Of a stretch of 61,387 nt of DNA, positions 1-9,416 are shown piece by piece. The position numbers and the translations under genes were made by a program. Each line of letters begins with the position of its first letter. The stretch's first letter is position 1. The DNA is taken from the NCBI GenBank assembly GCA_016875735.1, contig VGOW01000018.1, positions 1 to 61,387 on the forward strand. Direction: 5' to 3'. The notes beneath the pieces were generated by a model, which saw only the letters and a list, made by a program, of their open reading frames with translations, was not told the DNA's origin and ran no database searches. This DNA comes from Chloroflexota bacterium. Its GTDB lineage: Bacteria > Chloroflexota > Anaerolineae > Anaerolineales > VGOW01.

Positions 1-612
1 GTTGATAACAAGGCGGCCGGCATCCTGGCCGTAGCCGACACGGTGAAGGAAGATTCGGCGGAAGCCATTGCGGCGCTGAAGAAGATGGGCCTGGAAGTGG
101 TGATGATCACTGGCGACAATCGCCGCGCGGCCGAGTCCATTGCCCGCAAGGTGGGCGTTGACCGCGTGCTGGCGGAAGTGTTGCCCGAAGACAAGGCGCA
201 CAACGTCCATCTCCTGCAAGCCGAATCTAAGAAGGTGGCGATGGTGGGCGATGGCATCAACGACGCGCCCGCGCTGGCGCAGGCCGACGTGGGGCTGGCG
301 ATTGGCACCGGCACGGATGTGGCCATCGAAGCGTCGGACATCACCCTGATCAAGGGAAGCCTGAAAGGCGTCGTCACCGCCATTGAGGTGAGCCGGGCCA
401 CGATGGGCAACATCAAGCAGAACCTGTTCGGCGCGTTCATCTACAACGTGCTGGGCATCCCGGTGGCGATGGGCGTGTTATTCCCGTTCTTCGGCTTGCT
501 CCTCAGCCCGCTGATCGCCGGGGCGGCCATGGCCTTTTCGTCCGCCACCGTCGTGGGCAATGCCAATCGCCTGCGTGGGTTCAAACCCAAGTTTGGCGCG
601 AGGGCCACATGA
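1..612 (+). CDS. copA: Copper-type P1B ATPase, C-terminal part (partial)
   Basis: The reading frame is open from the first base, so this is the last 203 residues of a longer protein; the phosphorylation site and copper-binding regions lie outside the window. Visible are the P-domain motif ITGDNRRAA (about residues 37-45), the hinge [18 protein letters not shown] (from about residue 81) typical of P-type ATPases, and a C-terminal membrane pair ending [13 protein letters not shown], which matches the copper-exporter version of that helix. It would pump Cu(I) across the inner membrane. The stop overlaps the next gene by ATGA, and cupredoxins follow, which supports a copper role. Substrate is inferred from the tail and neighbours. 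Confidence 0.88.
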   Translation, partial: VDNKAAGILAVADTVKEDSAEAIAALKKMGLEVVMITGDNRRAAESIARKVGVDRVLAEVLPEDKAHNVHLLQAESKKVAMVGDGINDAPALAQADVGLAIGTGTDVAIEASDITLIKGSLKGVVTAIEVSRATMGNIKQNLFGAFIYNVLGIPVAMGVLFPFFGLLLSPLIAGAAMAFSSATVVGNANRLRGFKPKFGARAT

Positions 613-1250
613 ACGAGTCTAAACGATACATCCCCGCCCTGAGTTTTCGCTGGCTTACCCCGCTCTACGACCCTCTGCTCAAATGGGTCATGCGCGAGGA
701 AACGTTCAAGCGGCGTTTGATCCGGCAGGCGAACATCCAGCCGAACATGCGCGTGCTTGATCTCGGTTGCGGCACCGGCACATTGACTCTCATGCTCAAA
801 CGCGCTCACCCCACCGCCGAAATCACCGGATTGGATGGCGACGCGCAAGTGTTAGACATCGCCCGCGCCAAATCGCGCGAAACAGAGATTCAATGGGATG
901 AAGGGTTCGCCGCCTCTCTGCCATATCCCGAATCTGTTTTCGACCGCGTGGTTTCCAGCCTTGTCGTCCACCACCTCGCCACCGATGACAAGCGCCGCGC
1001 CTTCAAGGAAATTCACCGAGTGCTCAAGCCGCGCGGCGAACTACACTTGCTGGATTTCGGCGCGCCGCATTCGGCGCTCACCCGAGTCATGGTTTCGTAC
1101 ATGCGCCGCCTCGAAGAAGCCGCCGACAATTTCGACGGACTGATTCCAGTCTTCGTAACGGAAGCGGGTTTTAGGGCTGTGAAAGAAGTGGAGCATTTCA
1201 TCAGCATCTTCGGCCCGTTGTCCACGTGGCAGGCGGTCAAGGGAGTATAA
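609..1250 (+). CDS. Class I SAM-dependent methyltransferase
   Basis: A 213-residue protein with the SAM-binding motif [12 protein letters not shown] at residues 50-61, an acidic end of strand 2 (GLDGDAQ), and the post-motif [22 protein letters not shown] typical of Methyltransf_11/UbiE-like enzymes, here quoted only in outline. The N-terminal segment ([15 protein letters not shown]) resembles that of UbiE-like small-molecule methyltransferases. The start overlaps the copA stop by four bases, so it is translationally coupled to the copper pump. The substrate cannot be told from sequence. Confidence 0.85.
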   Translation: MNESKRYIPALSFRWLTPLYDPLLKWVMREETFKRRLIRQANIQPNMRVLDLGCGTGTLTLMLKRAHPTAEITGLDGDAQVLDIARAKSRETEIQWDEGFAASLPYPESVFDRVVSSLVVHHLATDDKRRAFKEIHRVLKPRGELHLLDFGAPHSALTRVMVSYMRRLEEAADNFDGLIPVFVTEAGFRAVKEVEHFISIFGPLSTWQAVKGV

Positions 1251-1251
1251 A

Positions 1252-1629
1252 ATGTCACCCTCGCAAATCCTCGTCACCCTGGCCGGACTCGCGCTGGCGA
1301 TTTTCATCGCCTGGTTCTTCTGGTTTGCGCCGAAGGGTCGGACTCAGGCCGCCGTCGGCGCGGGTGGGAGGCAGGAGGTGGCCGTCACCGTCAGAGGCGG
1401 CTACACCCCGGATGTGATCGTCGTCAAAGCCGGCCAGCCGGTGCGGCTGACGTTCACCCGGCAGGAAAGCGCATCCTGTTCCGAGATGGTGCTTTTCCCC
1501 GATTTCAACAAGAATGCCAAACTGCCAGAGGGTGAGGCGGTGAGCGTAGAGTTCACGCCCGACAGGCCCGGCGAGTACGGCTTTCATTGCCAGATGGGGA
1601 TGTTGCGCGGGAAGTTGATTGTGGAATGA
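1252..1629 (+). CDS. Membrane-anchored cupredoxin-like protein
   Basis: A 125-residue protein starting one base after the previous stop. Residues 4-22 form a membrane anchor (LVTLAGLALAIFIAWFFWF), followed by a cupredoxin fold: beta strands around VTVRGGYTPDVIVVKAGQPV, then ESASCSEMV and the C-terminal FHCQMGM loop. Cys and Met are in the positions used for copper in this family, although the His of a classical blue site is not obvious before the Cys-Ser-Glu-Met. It probably binds copper on the outer face of the membrane and works with the CopA pump encoded upstream. Confidence 0.8.
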   Translation: MSPSQILVTLAGLALAIFIAWFFWFAPKGRTQAAVGAGGRQEVAVTVRGGYTPDVIVVKAGQPVRLTFTRQESASCSEMVLFPDFNKNAKLPEGEAVSVEFTPDRPGEYGFHCQMGMLRGKLIVE

Positions 1630-1656
1630 GATCGAGAGCAACCGAAGAAGGAGAGA

Positions 1657-1857
1657 ATGCAACAACCTGAAGTCTCAAACGAGCAGGAAGCGGTGACGGC
1701 TTGCGGAGGAAAAATCAGCGGCCCCGATCAATATCCCAGCACGCTCTATCGTGGCAAACGTGTCTTCTTCTGCCACCGCGCTTGTTTGCGCGCCTTTGAA
1801 TTTGACCCGGATCGTTTCATGGCCGGCGAAATCGAACATCCATCGGATGAGGATTGA
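1657..1857 (+). CDS. YHS-domain-like small metal-binding protein
   Basis: A 66-residue protein with a good ribosome-binding site (GAAGGAGAG just before the ATG). It carries the short YHS/TRASH-like pattern ACGGKISG ... YRGKRVFFCHRACLRAF followed by DPDRF, with Cys16, Cys39 and Cys43 as candidate metal ligands. Such domains are often found alone or attached to copper-transporting ATPases, and this one lies in the copA run. It may act as a small copper-binding or sensing protein; that role is inferred from context. Confidence 0.75.
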   Translation: MQQPEVSNEQEAVTACGGKISGPDQYPSTLYRGKRVFFCHRACLRAFEFDPDRFMAGEIEHPSDED

Positions 1858-1970
1858 GGCAAGTTGCGCGCCGGGACGCTGCCATCTTCACCGGAACTTC
1901 ATACGTTCTGCATGTGTTTTTCATTCCACGTCAGTACACTGTGCCGCATCCGAACATGTGGAGTGAAATC

Positions 1971-2498
1971 ATGAACGCCAAAATTTTTACGATAGTAGTG
2001 CTTGCCGCCAGCGTTGCGCTGTTGCTCGCCGCGTGTGGATCAACTCAACCCGCAACCCCGGTCGCGCCCACGCCGCCCGTTTACTTCTACGGGCCGGGCA
2101 TGATGGGGAACGGGGGAATGGGAATGATGGGCGGCGGGCACATGGCAGGCATGATGGGCGGCTCTGGCTATAGCCAATATGCCCCGACGGCTGAACCGAC
2201 GCCTGTCGGCGCAACCCCTGCCCCCGTGGATCAGGAAGTCTCGCTCACGGCGATCAATCTCCGGTTCAGCCCGGACGAGATCACCGTCCAGCCCGGCGCA
2301 ACCGTTCGCTTCACTATCGCCAATAATGACCCGGTCGTGCATAATTTCGTCGGCCAGGAAGCCGACATCCCATATCTGCCGCTGCCAGCCAACACAACCC
2401 AAACTCTCACCTGGACTGCGCCAAACGCAGAAGGCGCTTATGCCGCTCTCTGCACGCTGCATCCGGGAATGACATTTGTCATTGATGTCGAGAAGTAG
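1971..2498 (+). CDS. Met-rich cupredoxin lipoprotein
   Basis: A 175-residue lipoprotein. I chose the ATG at 1971 because GGAG sits seven bases upstream and the protein then begins with a clean signal peptide and lipobox LLLAACG. After a Pro-rich linker comes a Met/Gly/His stretch (MMGNGGMGMMGGGHMAG) likely to bind Cu(I). The C-terminal half is a cupredoxin domain with VHNFVGQ and ALCTLHPGM, giving a His-Cys-His-Met type 1 copper site. It would sit on the outer face of the membrane as copper storage, delivery or electron-transfer protein. A longer in-frame reading from 1854 has no signal peptide at its start and is not favoured. Confidence 0.85.
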   Translation: MNAKIFTIVVLAASVALLLAACGSTQPATPVAPTPPVYFYGPGMMGNGGMGMMGGGHMAGMMGGSGYSQYAPTAEPTPVGATPAPVDQEVSLTAINLRFSPDEITVQPGATVRFTIANNDPVVHNFVGQEADIPYLPLPANTTQTLTWTAPNAEGAYAALCTLHPGMTFVIDVEK

Positions 2499-2532
2499 TT
2501 GCCGCCCGGCATTTTCGCACTTTGCGATTTGC

Positions 2533-2570
2533 TCACAGGCTCGCCGTGTAGGTGAGCCTGTGACATTTTA
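2533..2570 (+). terminator. Terminator after the copper run
   Basis: Bases 2533-2545 pair with 2551-2563 (13 pairs including one G-T, five-base loop GTGTA), followed by a T-rich tail (CATTTTA). It lies 35 bases after the cupredoxin lipoprotein gene and fits a Rho-independent terminator. Confidence 0.65.
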
Positions 2571-2680
2571 CATAGGCGGATCGGCTTACTGCAGCTTGCG
2601 CCATTCAGCGCTGAGGTGAGGGGGCTGTTTTCGCTATGATAGCAACGTAGCAATATCAATTTTTCAAAGGAGATCGAAAC

Positions 2681-2920
2681 ATGAAACAACTACTATTCGC
2701 TCTATTGATTGTCGCGCTCTCGCTGACGATGACGGCGCCGGCCCTGGCTCAAGACGGGGACCCGCACCATCACCTTTGCCAGGACCTGAATGGCGACGGC
2801 AAGATCAACGGCGCGGACTTTGCCCTGCACGTGGTTGAATACGCACAGGCGGGCATGTTGGGCGCAGATCACAATCCGGGGATGCATCGAGGTTTCTCTG
2901 TCTGTGTGGTAGCCAAGTAA
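2681..2920 (+). CDS. Small secreted dockerin/EF-hand-like protein
   Basis: A 79-residue protein with a signal peptide (residues 1-23, ending APALAQ) and a mature part of only about 55 residues. This contains one calcium-loop-like repeat, DLNGDGKINGADF, as in dockerins and EF-hands, preceded by HHH and followed by more His and Met residues. A dockerin normally has two such loops, so this is half a domain at best. RBS AAGGAGA precedes the start. It lies between the copper lipoprotein and a Gly/Met-rich membrane peptide, so metal binding in the envelope is possible. I do not recognise a known family. Confidence 0.65.
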   Translation: MKQLLFALLIVALSLTMTAPALAQDGDPHHHLCQDLNGDGKINGADFALHVVEYAQAGMLGADHNPGMHRGFSVCVVAK

Positions 2921-2948
2921 CGCAGGCTCAAAAACGGAGGTGAGACTT

Positions 2949-3065
2949 ATGATGTTCGGAGGCGGCTTGTTGATGGGCTTCGGCATCTTGCTGATGCTGT
3001 TGTTCTTGCTTCTGCCTATCGCGCTGGTAACCGGGCTGGTTGTCTGGCTGGCGAGAAAGCAATAA
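2949..3065 (+). CDS. 38-residue Met/Leu-rich membrane peptide
   Basis: A short gene beginning ATGATG with a very strong ribosome-binding site (GGAGGTGAG at 2936-2944) only 28 bases after the previous stop. The product starts MMFGGGLLMGFGILLML and is essentially one transmembrane helix ending in WLARKQ. The size, strong RBS and the good terminator directly after it argue that it is a real small protein. Function unknown; position suggests a part of the copper/envelope group. Confidence 0.65.
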   Translation: MMFGGGLLMGFGILLMLLFLLLPIALVTGLVVWLARKQ

Positions 3066-3082
3066 GCAAAACGGGTGAACGA

Positions 3083-3118
3083 AAAACGCCGCGTCGTTGT
3101 AGGACGCGGCGTTTTCGT
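3083..3118. terminator. Bidirectional terminator between convergent genes
   Basis: Bases 3083-3095 and 3103-3115 form a perfect 13-base-pair stem with a seven-base loop. The arms begin AAAA and end TTTT, so it can terminate the plus-strand membrane peptide and the minus-strand cupredoxin that face each other here. Confidence 0.85.
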
Positions 3119-3132
3119 TTACAAGGAATACC

Positions 3133-3558
3133 TCAAGGCGATTTGACGACGAGCGTCCCCACCATGCCTGCTTCTTTGTGCCCTGCTACCGTGCAGAAAA
3201 ATTCATACGTGCCGGGCTTGGTGGGTGTGAATTCAATCGTATTCGTCTGACCCATCAGGGCCGCCATGTGGAGTTCCGGGTCGGCGATCATAACGCCCAT
3301 GTCGTGCCCGGCCATCGGTTCGGCCGTTGCTCCCATTGTGGCCATGGGAATTTCCATGATGCTGAAGTCGTGCTCAACGGAATCGTTGTTGCGGAACGTC
3401 AGCCGCACCGGTTGGCCAGCCATCACTTCAAACATGGCCGGCTGATACTTCATGGTGGCGGCTTCAAGGGTGATGTCTACCGGGGTGGTAGACGACCCGG
3501 AACAGGCCGCCAGCGCGAAAGCGAACGCCAATGGCAATAGAAACGGAAGTTTTTTCAT
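3133..3558 (-). CDS. Cupredoxin lipoprotein
   Basis: A 141-residue lipoprotein: signal peptide and lipobox LAACSGS (Cys19), then a plastocyanin/azurin-like domain. The expected type 1 copper ligands are visible as His in VEHDF and the C-terminal FFCTVAGHKEAGM (Cys, His, Met). A Met/His-rich insertion (PMATMGATAEPMAGHDMG) lies between them and may add Cu(I)-binding sites. The start follows a GGAGGATGACGAC ribosome-binding site. It is the last gene facing the shared terminator and is probably a periplasmic or surface copper protein. Confidence 0.85.
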   Translation of the reverse strand: MKKLPFLLPLAFAFALAACSGSSTTPVDITLEAATMKYQPAMFEVMAGQPVRLTFRNNDSVEHDFSIMEIPMATMGATAEPMAGHDMGVMIADPELHMAALMGQTNTIEFTPTKPGTYEFFCTVAGHKEAGMVGTLVVKSP

Positions 3559-3653
3559 GTCGTCATCCTCCTTGATTTGTATCGAAGACCAACGGGGGAG
3601 ATTTTATCTGTATCGCCCAGGCAGGCAATACGCCATTTGGCGGGTTCTAGTGA

Positions 3654-4181
3654 TTATTGTGAAATCTCCCATTCAAACAGACGCTGAGGCGCACCAGCAT
3701 CTTGGATAGTCAAGGTCAATTTCTTTGCGCCGTCCAGCAATGGTTTGCCATCGGGCGTTTGGGTTGGAAAAGACAGTGTCCCCTCAAAATGGTGGCCGCT
3801 ACCCACCGGCCAACTCGACCCCCTTACTTCGAGGCCCGTATCAGTGCTCAGAACGGACTGTGCCGCCAGATCCCACGATAGATCAACGGAATGCGTGTTC
3901 ATTGATACGTCAAAGTCCAATGTCTCGCCCGCCGTCGCTAGATTGAGAGGCATGACGACGAACTCCACCATGCCTTGCGAGTCGACGCGGGCAAGGTCTG
4001 GGCCGGCCACAACACCTGCGGGCGCCGGAACCGTCGTTGGGAGAGTCTCATCCAGCGGGACCGCCGTTGGCGCGTTTCCCCGCACGACAATAGTCGGCGG
4101 CGCCGGAGTTGGCGCGGCTCCTGAACAGGCGGCCAACACAAAAGCAACGAGTGTTGTGATGAAAGGCAGTTTGCTGTTCAT
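3654..4181 (-). CDS. Lipoprotein of unknown function
   Basis: A 175-residue lipoprotein with lipobox VLAACSG and a Pro/Thr-rich linker (APTPAPPTIVV). The rest looks like an all-beta domain (GMVEFVVMPLNLATAGETLDFDVSMNTHSVDLSWDL in outline). No cysteine or histidine set for metal is evident apart from single His residues. The start overlaps the stop of the upstream membrane-protein gene by ATGA, so both are translated together. I do not recognise the family; a role in the metal-handling envelope is only suggested by its neighbours. Confidence 0.75.
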   Translation of the reverse strand: MNSKLPFITTLVAFVLAACSGAAPTPAPPTIVVRGNAPTAVPLDETLPTTVPAPAGVVAGPDLARVDSQGMVEFVVMPLNLATAGETLDFDVSMNTHSVDLSWDLAAQSVLSTDTGLEVRGSSWPVGSGHHFEGTLSFPTQTPDGKPLLDGAKKLTLTIQDAGAPQRLFEWEISQ

Positions 4182-4669
4182 AGGTTTGAGGGGTTCTGCA
4201 GCGCCGCCACCTGAGCTACGGCGAGTGTTCGTTCTTCATGGATCACGCGAAGCATGACGGCAATGCCGATCAGGTTGGTCAGCAAGCCAATGACCATGAA
4301 CGGGATCTTCCAGTTGGCAAGGAAGGTGGCGGCGGCGGTGAGGCCGACAAGCGGCAAAACATCGGCGACATGGTGGGCGCAACAGGCTACCATTGCCACG
4401 GTGGACATTCCGCCGCCTGTCACTGTCGTGGCTGCACCTGCCGATGCTGGAAGATATAGCCCGGCCTTCAACAGCACGTATAGCCCAACCTGCACCCCGA
4501 ATCCAAGCATGATCGGGATCACGAAAACCTTGTCGTCCCAGAACAAGTCGAGGGCGTGCGCAGGCGATTCGGCCACTGAGACGATGCCAAGATACAAGCC
4601 CATCAACAGGGCCATCCCTAACAGCCCTGCGCCGAGCGGCAACACAATCCGGCGGGTGGAAAAACTCAT
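4178..4669 (-). CDS. Membrane protein with CCAHH motif
   Basis: A 163-residue protein with about four transmembrane segments. I chose the ATG at 4669 because GGAGATGAACGC precedes it; upstream in-frame ATGs lack this. The outstanding feature is MVACCAHHVADVLPLVG in the third hydrophobic region, with adjacent Cys-Cys and His-His in a membrane segment, like the paired cysteines of heavy-metal transporters. It sits in an operon with a lipoprotein, next to copper proteins, so transport or sensing of a soft metal is plausible. I know no assigned function for it. Confidence 0.75.
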   Translation of the reverse strand: MSFSTRRIVLPLGAGLLGMALLMGLYLGIVSVAESPAHALDLFWDDKVFVIPIMLGFGVQVGLYVLLKAGLYLPASAGAATTVTGGGMSTVAMVACCAHHVADVLPLVGLTAAATFLANWKIPFMVIGLLTNLIGIAVMLRVIHEERTLAVAQVAALQNPSNL

Positions 4670-4803
4670 GCGTTCATCTCCGAGAAATGTCATTTCCAAG
4701 ATAGTAGCCTGCGCCAACACAATTTTGCTAGCGCAATGTGGCGCGCGGAGCATAAGCCATTCGGCGCATGTCCGGGCTCACACAAACGATTAATATAAAA
4801 TCG

Positions 4804-6092
<1,289 letters not shown>

Positions 6093-6096
<4 letters not shown>

Positions 6097-7502
6097 GCGG
6101 GGATGATCTCCGAAAGAGTCTTAACGGCTCCCTCCGCCGCCTGCTCGCCCGAAGCGATGCAATCGGGGATGCCGATGCCGCGATAGGCGTTGCCAGCGGC
6201 GAAAAGGCCCGGATGCGAGGCCAGCCGCTCGTCGATGAGCGCCAACCGACTCGTGTGGCCGAGCGTGTATTGCGGCATGGCCTTCGGCCAACGGAACACA
6301 CGCGAGAGCATCGGCGCGGCGGTAATGCCGAGCGTGCGCCGAAGTTCGTCGCGCACCAACGCCAACAAATCGTCGTCCGAGCCGTTCACCACATCTTCTT
6401 GCCCGGCGCGGCCCACGAAGGCGCGGATCAATCCGTAGCCCTCCGGCGCGCGGTGCGGGAACTTCGTCGAAGTCCACGTGCAAGCGAGAATGGCGCGGTT
6501 CTCGGTGCGCGGAATGATGTAACCGTATCCGTCCAACGGGCGCGGAATATCGGCGAGCGGATAGGCGGCGGAAACGGTGGCGGTGGAAACGTAGGGGATG
6601 CCGCGCAGGGCGGTCGCGAGTCGAGAATCGAGATCGGCAATCAGATCGGCGGTGGCGAACGAAGGCGTGGCAAAGATGATCGAATCGGCAGTGATCGACT
6701 CGCCGCGTTCCAATCGCACAGCGAATCCGGGGGGCATCGACTCCACGCAAGCGACCCGCGTTCCCAATCGAACATCCACCGCGCCCAATCGTTGCGCCAG
6801 CGCTTCCACAATTTCGGCGAGGCCGGTGGTCGGTGTGAGGAAGGCCGCCCACTTCTTTGCGCCCGGCTTCGGCGCGGGCGTTGTCTTCTTCGCGGCCAAC
6901 ATGCCTCTGATCAATCCGCCGTGTTCGAGTTCGGTCTGCCGCAGTTGCGGAAAGGTGGCGGCCAGACTCAGTTGCTCACCGTCGCCCGCGTAAATGCCGC
7001 TCATCAACGGCTCGATCAATCGATCGTACAGTTCGCGGCCCAGCCGCCGCTCGACAAACGAAGCCAGCGACTCATCGCCGTTGGCCGCGCGCGGCGGGAT
7101 GAGGTAATCGAGTCCCATCCGCAATTTGCCCAATGGCGAGATCAAACCTGTCTTCGCCATCGGCCCGAAGCGCGAGGGGATGAGTCCGGTGAGGCCTTCG
7201 GGCAGTTCGTAGAGTCTGCCGCCGCGCATAACATACGTGCGGCGGATGGTTTCATTCGTGCCGTGCAGCCGCGTTTCGAGTCCGAGTTCGCGGCACAGGC
7301 CCAGCCCGCGCGGCTTGAGCGAGAGGAAGGTATCGGGGCCGCCTTCGATCACGAAACCAGCGGCGCGGTCGGTGACGATTTTGCCGCCGAGTCGATCTTC
7401 GGCTTCGATGAGTGTGATCGACGCATCGGGCACGAGGCGTGTCAGTCGGTGCGCCGCCGCCAATCCCGCAATCCCCCCGCCGATGATGGCAATGCTGTTC
7501 AC
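6093..7502 (-). CDS. hemY: Protoporphyrinogen/coproporphyrinogen oxidase
   Basis: A 469-residue FAD enzyme. The dinucleotide-binding motif [14 protein letters not shown] is at residues 7-20, with the substrate-domain signatures [13 protein letters not shown] and, near the end, [20 protein letters not shown], as in HemY/HemG oxygen-dependent oxidases. It oxidises the porphyrinogen ring late in heme synthesis. In monoderm-type bacteria this family oxidises coproporphyrinogen; which substrate applies here cannot be read from sequence. It lies between hemA and hemL and overlaps hemL by ATGA. Confidence 0.93.
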
Positions 7503-7542
7503 AGATGGGGCTGCGAGGGCCTGCCGGGCGAGTTCATCCGGG

Positions 7543-9018
7543 TCATTGCCTTCGCCGGAGACTCGAATGAGACGGCGGCCATCGGACGAGGCCGACGAGG
7601 CCGATCATTTTGATTGCAGATTGCAGATTGCGGATCGAAGATTGAGCGAATGCCGCGACGGGAGCGGAGCATCCGCCGCCGAGGGAGTTTCGGGCGGCCA
7701 GCAGTTGAGCAGAGCGGCGCAGGCGGAGGTGCCCACGCGCGCGCCCTTCGGAAGTGTCGATATGAGCGTATTCGGCGGCGTGGCCGTTTCCGGCTTCGAC
7801 ACGCAGTTGGCAAGTGGGTTCGTGCAACAGTTTGTTGACTAACGATTCGGAGAAGCGCTCGAGGTGCAGGCGCGTTTCGGGATCGATGTCGGGCAGATGG
7901 CGGAGGGCGCGCGCCAGTTCGCGCTGGCGGATGTGTTCGGCCCTCACGCGCAGATCAGTGATCACCGGCAGAATCTCCACTCCGCGAAACCACGCTCCGA
8001 ATGCGGACACTTCCTCGGCCACGATCGCCTCCACACGGGGAATTTCATTTCGACGCTCGGCGAGCGCGTCGTCCAATCGCGCTTGCAAATGATCGAGGTC
8101 GAACAAGTGCACGCCGGGGATGTCGGCTGCCGCGGGATCGATGTCGCGAGGCATGGCGATGTCGATCAGCGCCAGCGGCTGAGCGCGGTGGGTCATGGCC
8201 CGCCGCACCATTTCAGAATCGATGACGATGTGCGGCGCGCCAGTGGAAGAGATCACGATGTCGGCAATGTGAACGGCGTCGGCCAGAAACTCGAAGGTCA
8301 AGGTTTGGCCGCCCCAACGCTCGGCCAGCGCCTGCGCTCGCTGGTGCGTGCGATTGATCACCGTGATTCGACGGACGCCGCGCGCGCGCAAGGCTTCGAC
8401 CGCCAACTCGCCCATTTCTCCAGCGCCCACCACCACCACGTGGCAACCCGGCAACTGGCCCACAACTTGCTCGGCTTGGCGAACTGCCACCGAACTCACG
8501 CTGGCCGGGTTGCGGCCAATGGCCGTCTCGGTGCGCGCGCGTTTTCCGGCATTGATGGCCGCGCGAAACAGGGCCGACAGCACCGGCCCCGCCGAGCCAG
8601 CAACGCGGGCGGCATCGTGCGCATCGGCCACCTGCCCCAGTATTTGCGGCTCGCCCAGAATCATCGAGTCGAGACCGGCGGCCACACGGCAGAGATGTTC
8701 GGCGGCGTCCAGCCCGGGGCGGCGGTGAAGGTGAGACTCGAACTCACTCGCCGGGACGCCGCGTGTGTCGGCGATGAACTCAATGAGGGCGGCGAACGGA
8801 TCGTGATGACGATCCGATTGGCGAGAGGCCAGCGCGTACAGTTCCAGCCGATTGCAAGTGGAAAGGATCGCCAACTCGGCGACGCCGCGCGGGCACGACT
8901 CGCGCCCACAGCCGAAACGCGCGAGGGCCGGTTTGAGGGCAGTGGCGGGAAAAGCCAATCGTTCGCGGAGTTCTATGGGGGCAGTGGTGTGGTTGAATCC
9001 CAGACAGATAATTTGCAT
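7543..9018 (-). CDS. hemA: Glutamyl-tRNA reductase with unusual C-terminal tail
   Basis: Reduces glutamyl-tRNA(Glu) to glutamate-1-semialdehyde, the entry step of C5 heme synthesis. I use the ATG at 9018 because the conserved N-terminus (MQIICLGFNHTTAPIELRE) starts there. The catalytic cysteine lies in ILSTCNRLELYA, and the NADPH domain has VVVGAGEMGELAVEAL. The dimerisation end is recognisable as LVNKLLHEPTCQLRVEAGNGHAAEY. The family normally ends soon after, but this protein runs on about 65 residues, rich in Arg/Ala. Residues about 457-469 are encoded by a GATTGCAGATTGCAG-type repeat, so the tail looks like translated intergenic or repeat DNA after loss of the original stop. Confidence 0.92.
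   Translation of the reverse strand: MQIICLGFNHTTAPIELRERLAFPATALKPALARFGCGRESCPRGVAELAILSTCNRLELYALASRQSDRHHDPFAALIEFIADTRGVPASEFESHLHRRPGLDAAEHLCRVAAGLDSMILGEPQILGQVADAHDAARVAGSAGPVLSALFRAAINAGKRARTETAIGRNPASVSSVAVRQAEQVVGQLPGCHVVVVGAGEMGELAVEALRARGVRRITVINRTHQRAQALAERWGGQTLTFEFLADAVHIADIVISSTGAPHIVIDSEMVRRAMTHRAQPLALIDIAMPRDIDPAAADIPGVHLFDLDHLQARLDDALAERRNEIPRVEAIVAEEVSAFGAWFRGVEILPVITDLRVRAEHIRQRELARALRHLPDIDPETRLHLERFSESLVNKLLHEPTCQLRVEAGNGHAAEYAHIDTSEGRARGHLRLRRSAQLLAARNSLGGGCSAPVAAFAQSSIRNLQSAIKMIGLVGLVRWPPSHSSLRRRQ
7606..7650. repeat. GATTGCAG-type microsatellite inside the hemA 3' end
   Basis: Imperfect tandem copies of GATTGCA(G) (7612-7646: GATTGCAGATTGCAGATTGC, then diverged copies) form part of the hemA reading frame. 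The adjacent GACGAGGCC copies at 7586-7602 are a second short tandem. The same style of repeat occurs between genes throughout the window. Confidence 0.6.
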
Positions 9019-9368
9019 GAGGTCGTGAGCGTTGCGATCTGGATTTATTGTTGATGGCGGCAAGGGCTCATCCAACAGCATGTGTTGGTTTTTCGCATAG
9101 CGCCATTAGTTTCTAGTTAATGCTCTCGGTGTATTTGATGAGCAAATTATCCGCGCTGCGCCAAGCCCCCGATGCTCGCCTCCCGGTTGGCGGCATCGAA
9201 CGAATCAAGTAGCGTTCGTCATCGAATAGTTGCTGACCCGGACTTGCCGCGTGTGACTTTGCGCGCACGGAAAGTAAACGCCACCGAGCATTTCATCCCG
9301 GTGGCGTTTTGGTCGAAGAGTCGTCAAACAGAATCAACGATCTGATCCGGCGCTCTTCGAGCATTGAT
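9019..9368. other. Gene-free 350 bases with several hairpins
   Basis: This is the largest non-coding gap. I see no open frame with coding character. It contains several potential hairpins: GATGC-TC-GCC pairing with GGC-G-GCATC around 9168-9198, then CGAACG with CGTTCG around 9198-9220, then the terminator-like stem at 9276-9309. It may be the leader of hemA on the minus strand, or a small structured RNA on the plus strand. I could not match it to a known riboswitch or RNA class. Confidence 0.4.
9276..9312 (+). terminator. Terminator-like hairpin
   Basis: Bases 9276-9286 and 9299-9309 pair perfectly over 11 bases (AAACGCCACCG and its complement), loop of 12 bases, followed by TTTT on the plus strand. 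There is no plus-strand gene directly upstream, so it may end an unannotated RNA; read from the minus strand it could act in the hemA leader. Confidence 0.55.
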
Positions 9369-9399
9369 TTGACATCCTCAGCCGACGCTGTGCTATAGT
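9369..9399 (+). promoter_or_regulatory. Possible sigma-70 promoter of the GGDEF-like gene
   Basis: TTGACA at 9369-9374 and TATAGT at 9394-9399, spaced by 19 bases (two longer than ideal), directly before the gene at 9417. The start would be close to the transcription start, giving a nearly leaderless message, which agrees with the absence of a ribosome-binding site. Confidence 0.4.
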
Positions 9400-9416
9400 A
9401 TGCACATCACTGGCCC

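Noticed and set aside
1854-1970. Longer N-terminus of the Met-rich cupredoxin lipoprotein
   Set aside because: The ATG at 1971 has a good ribosome-binding site and gives a proper signal peptide; the upstream part has none.
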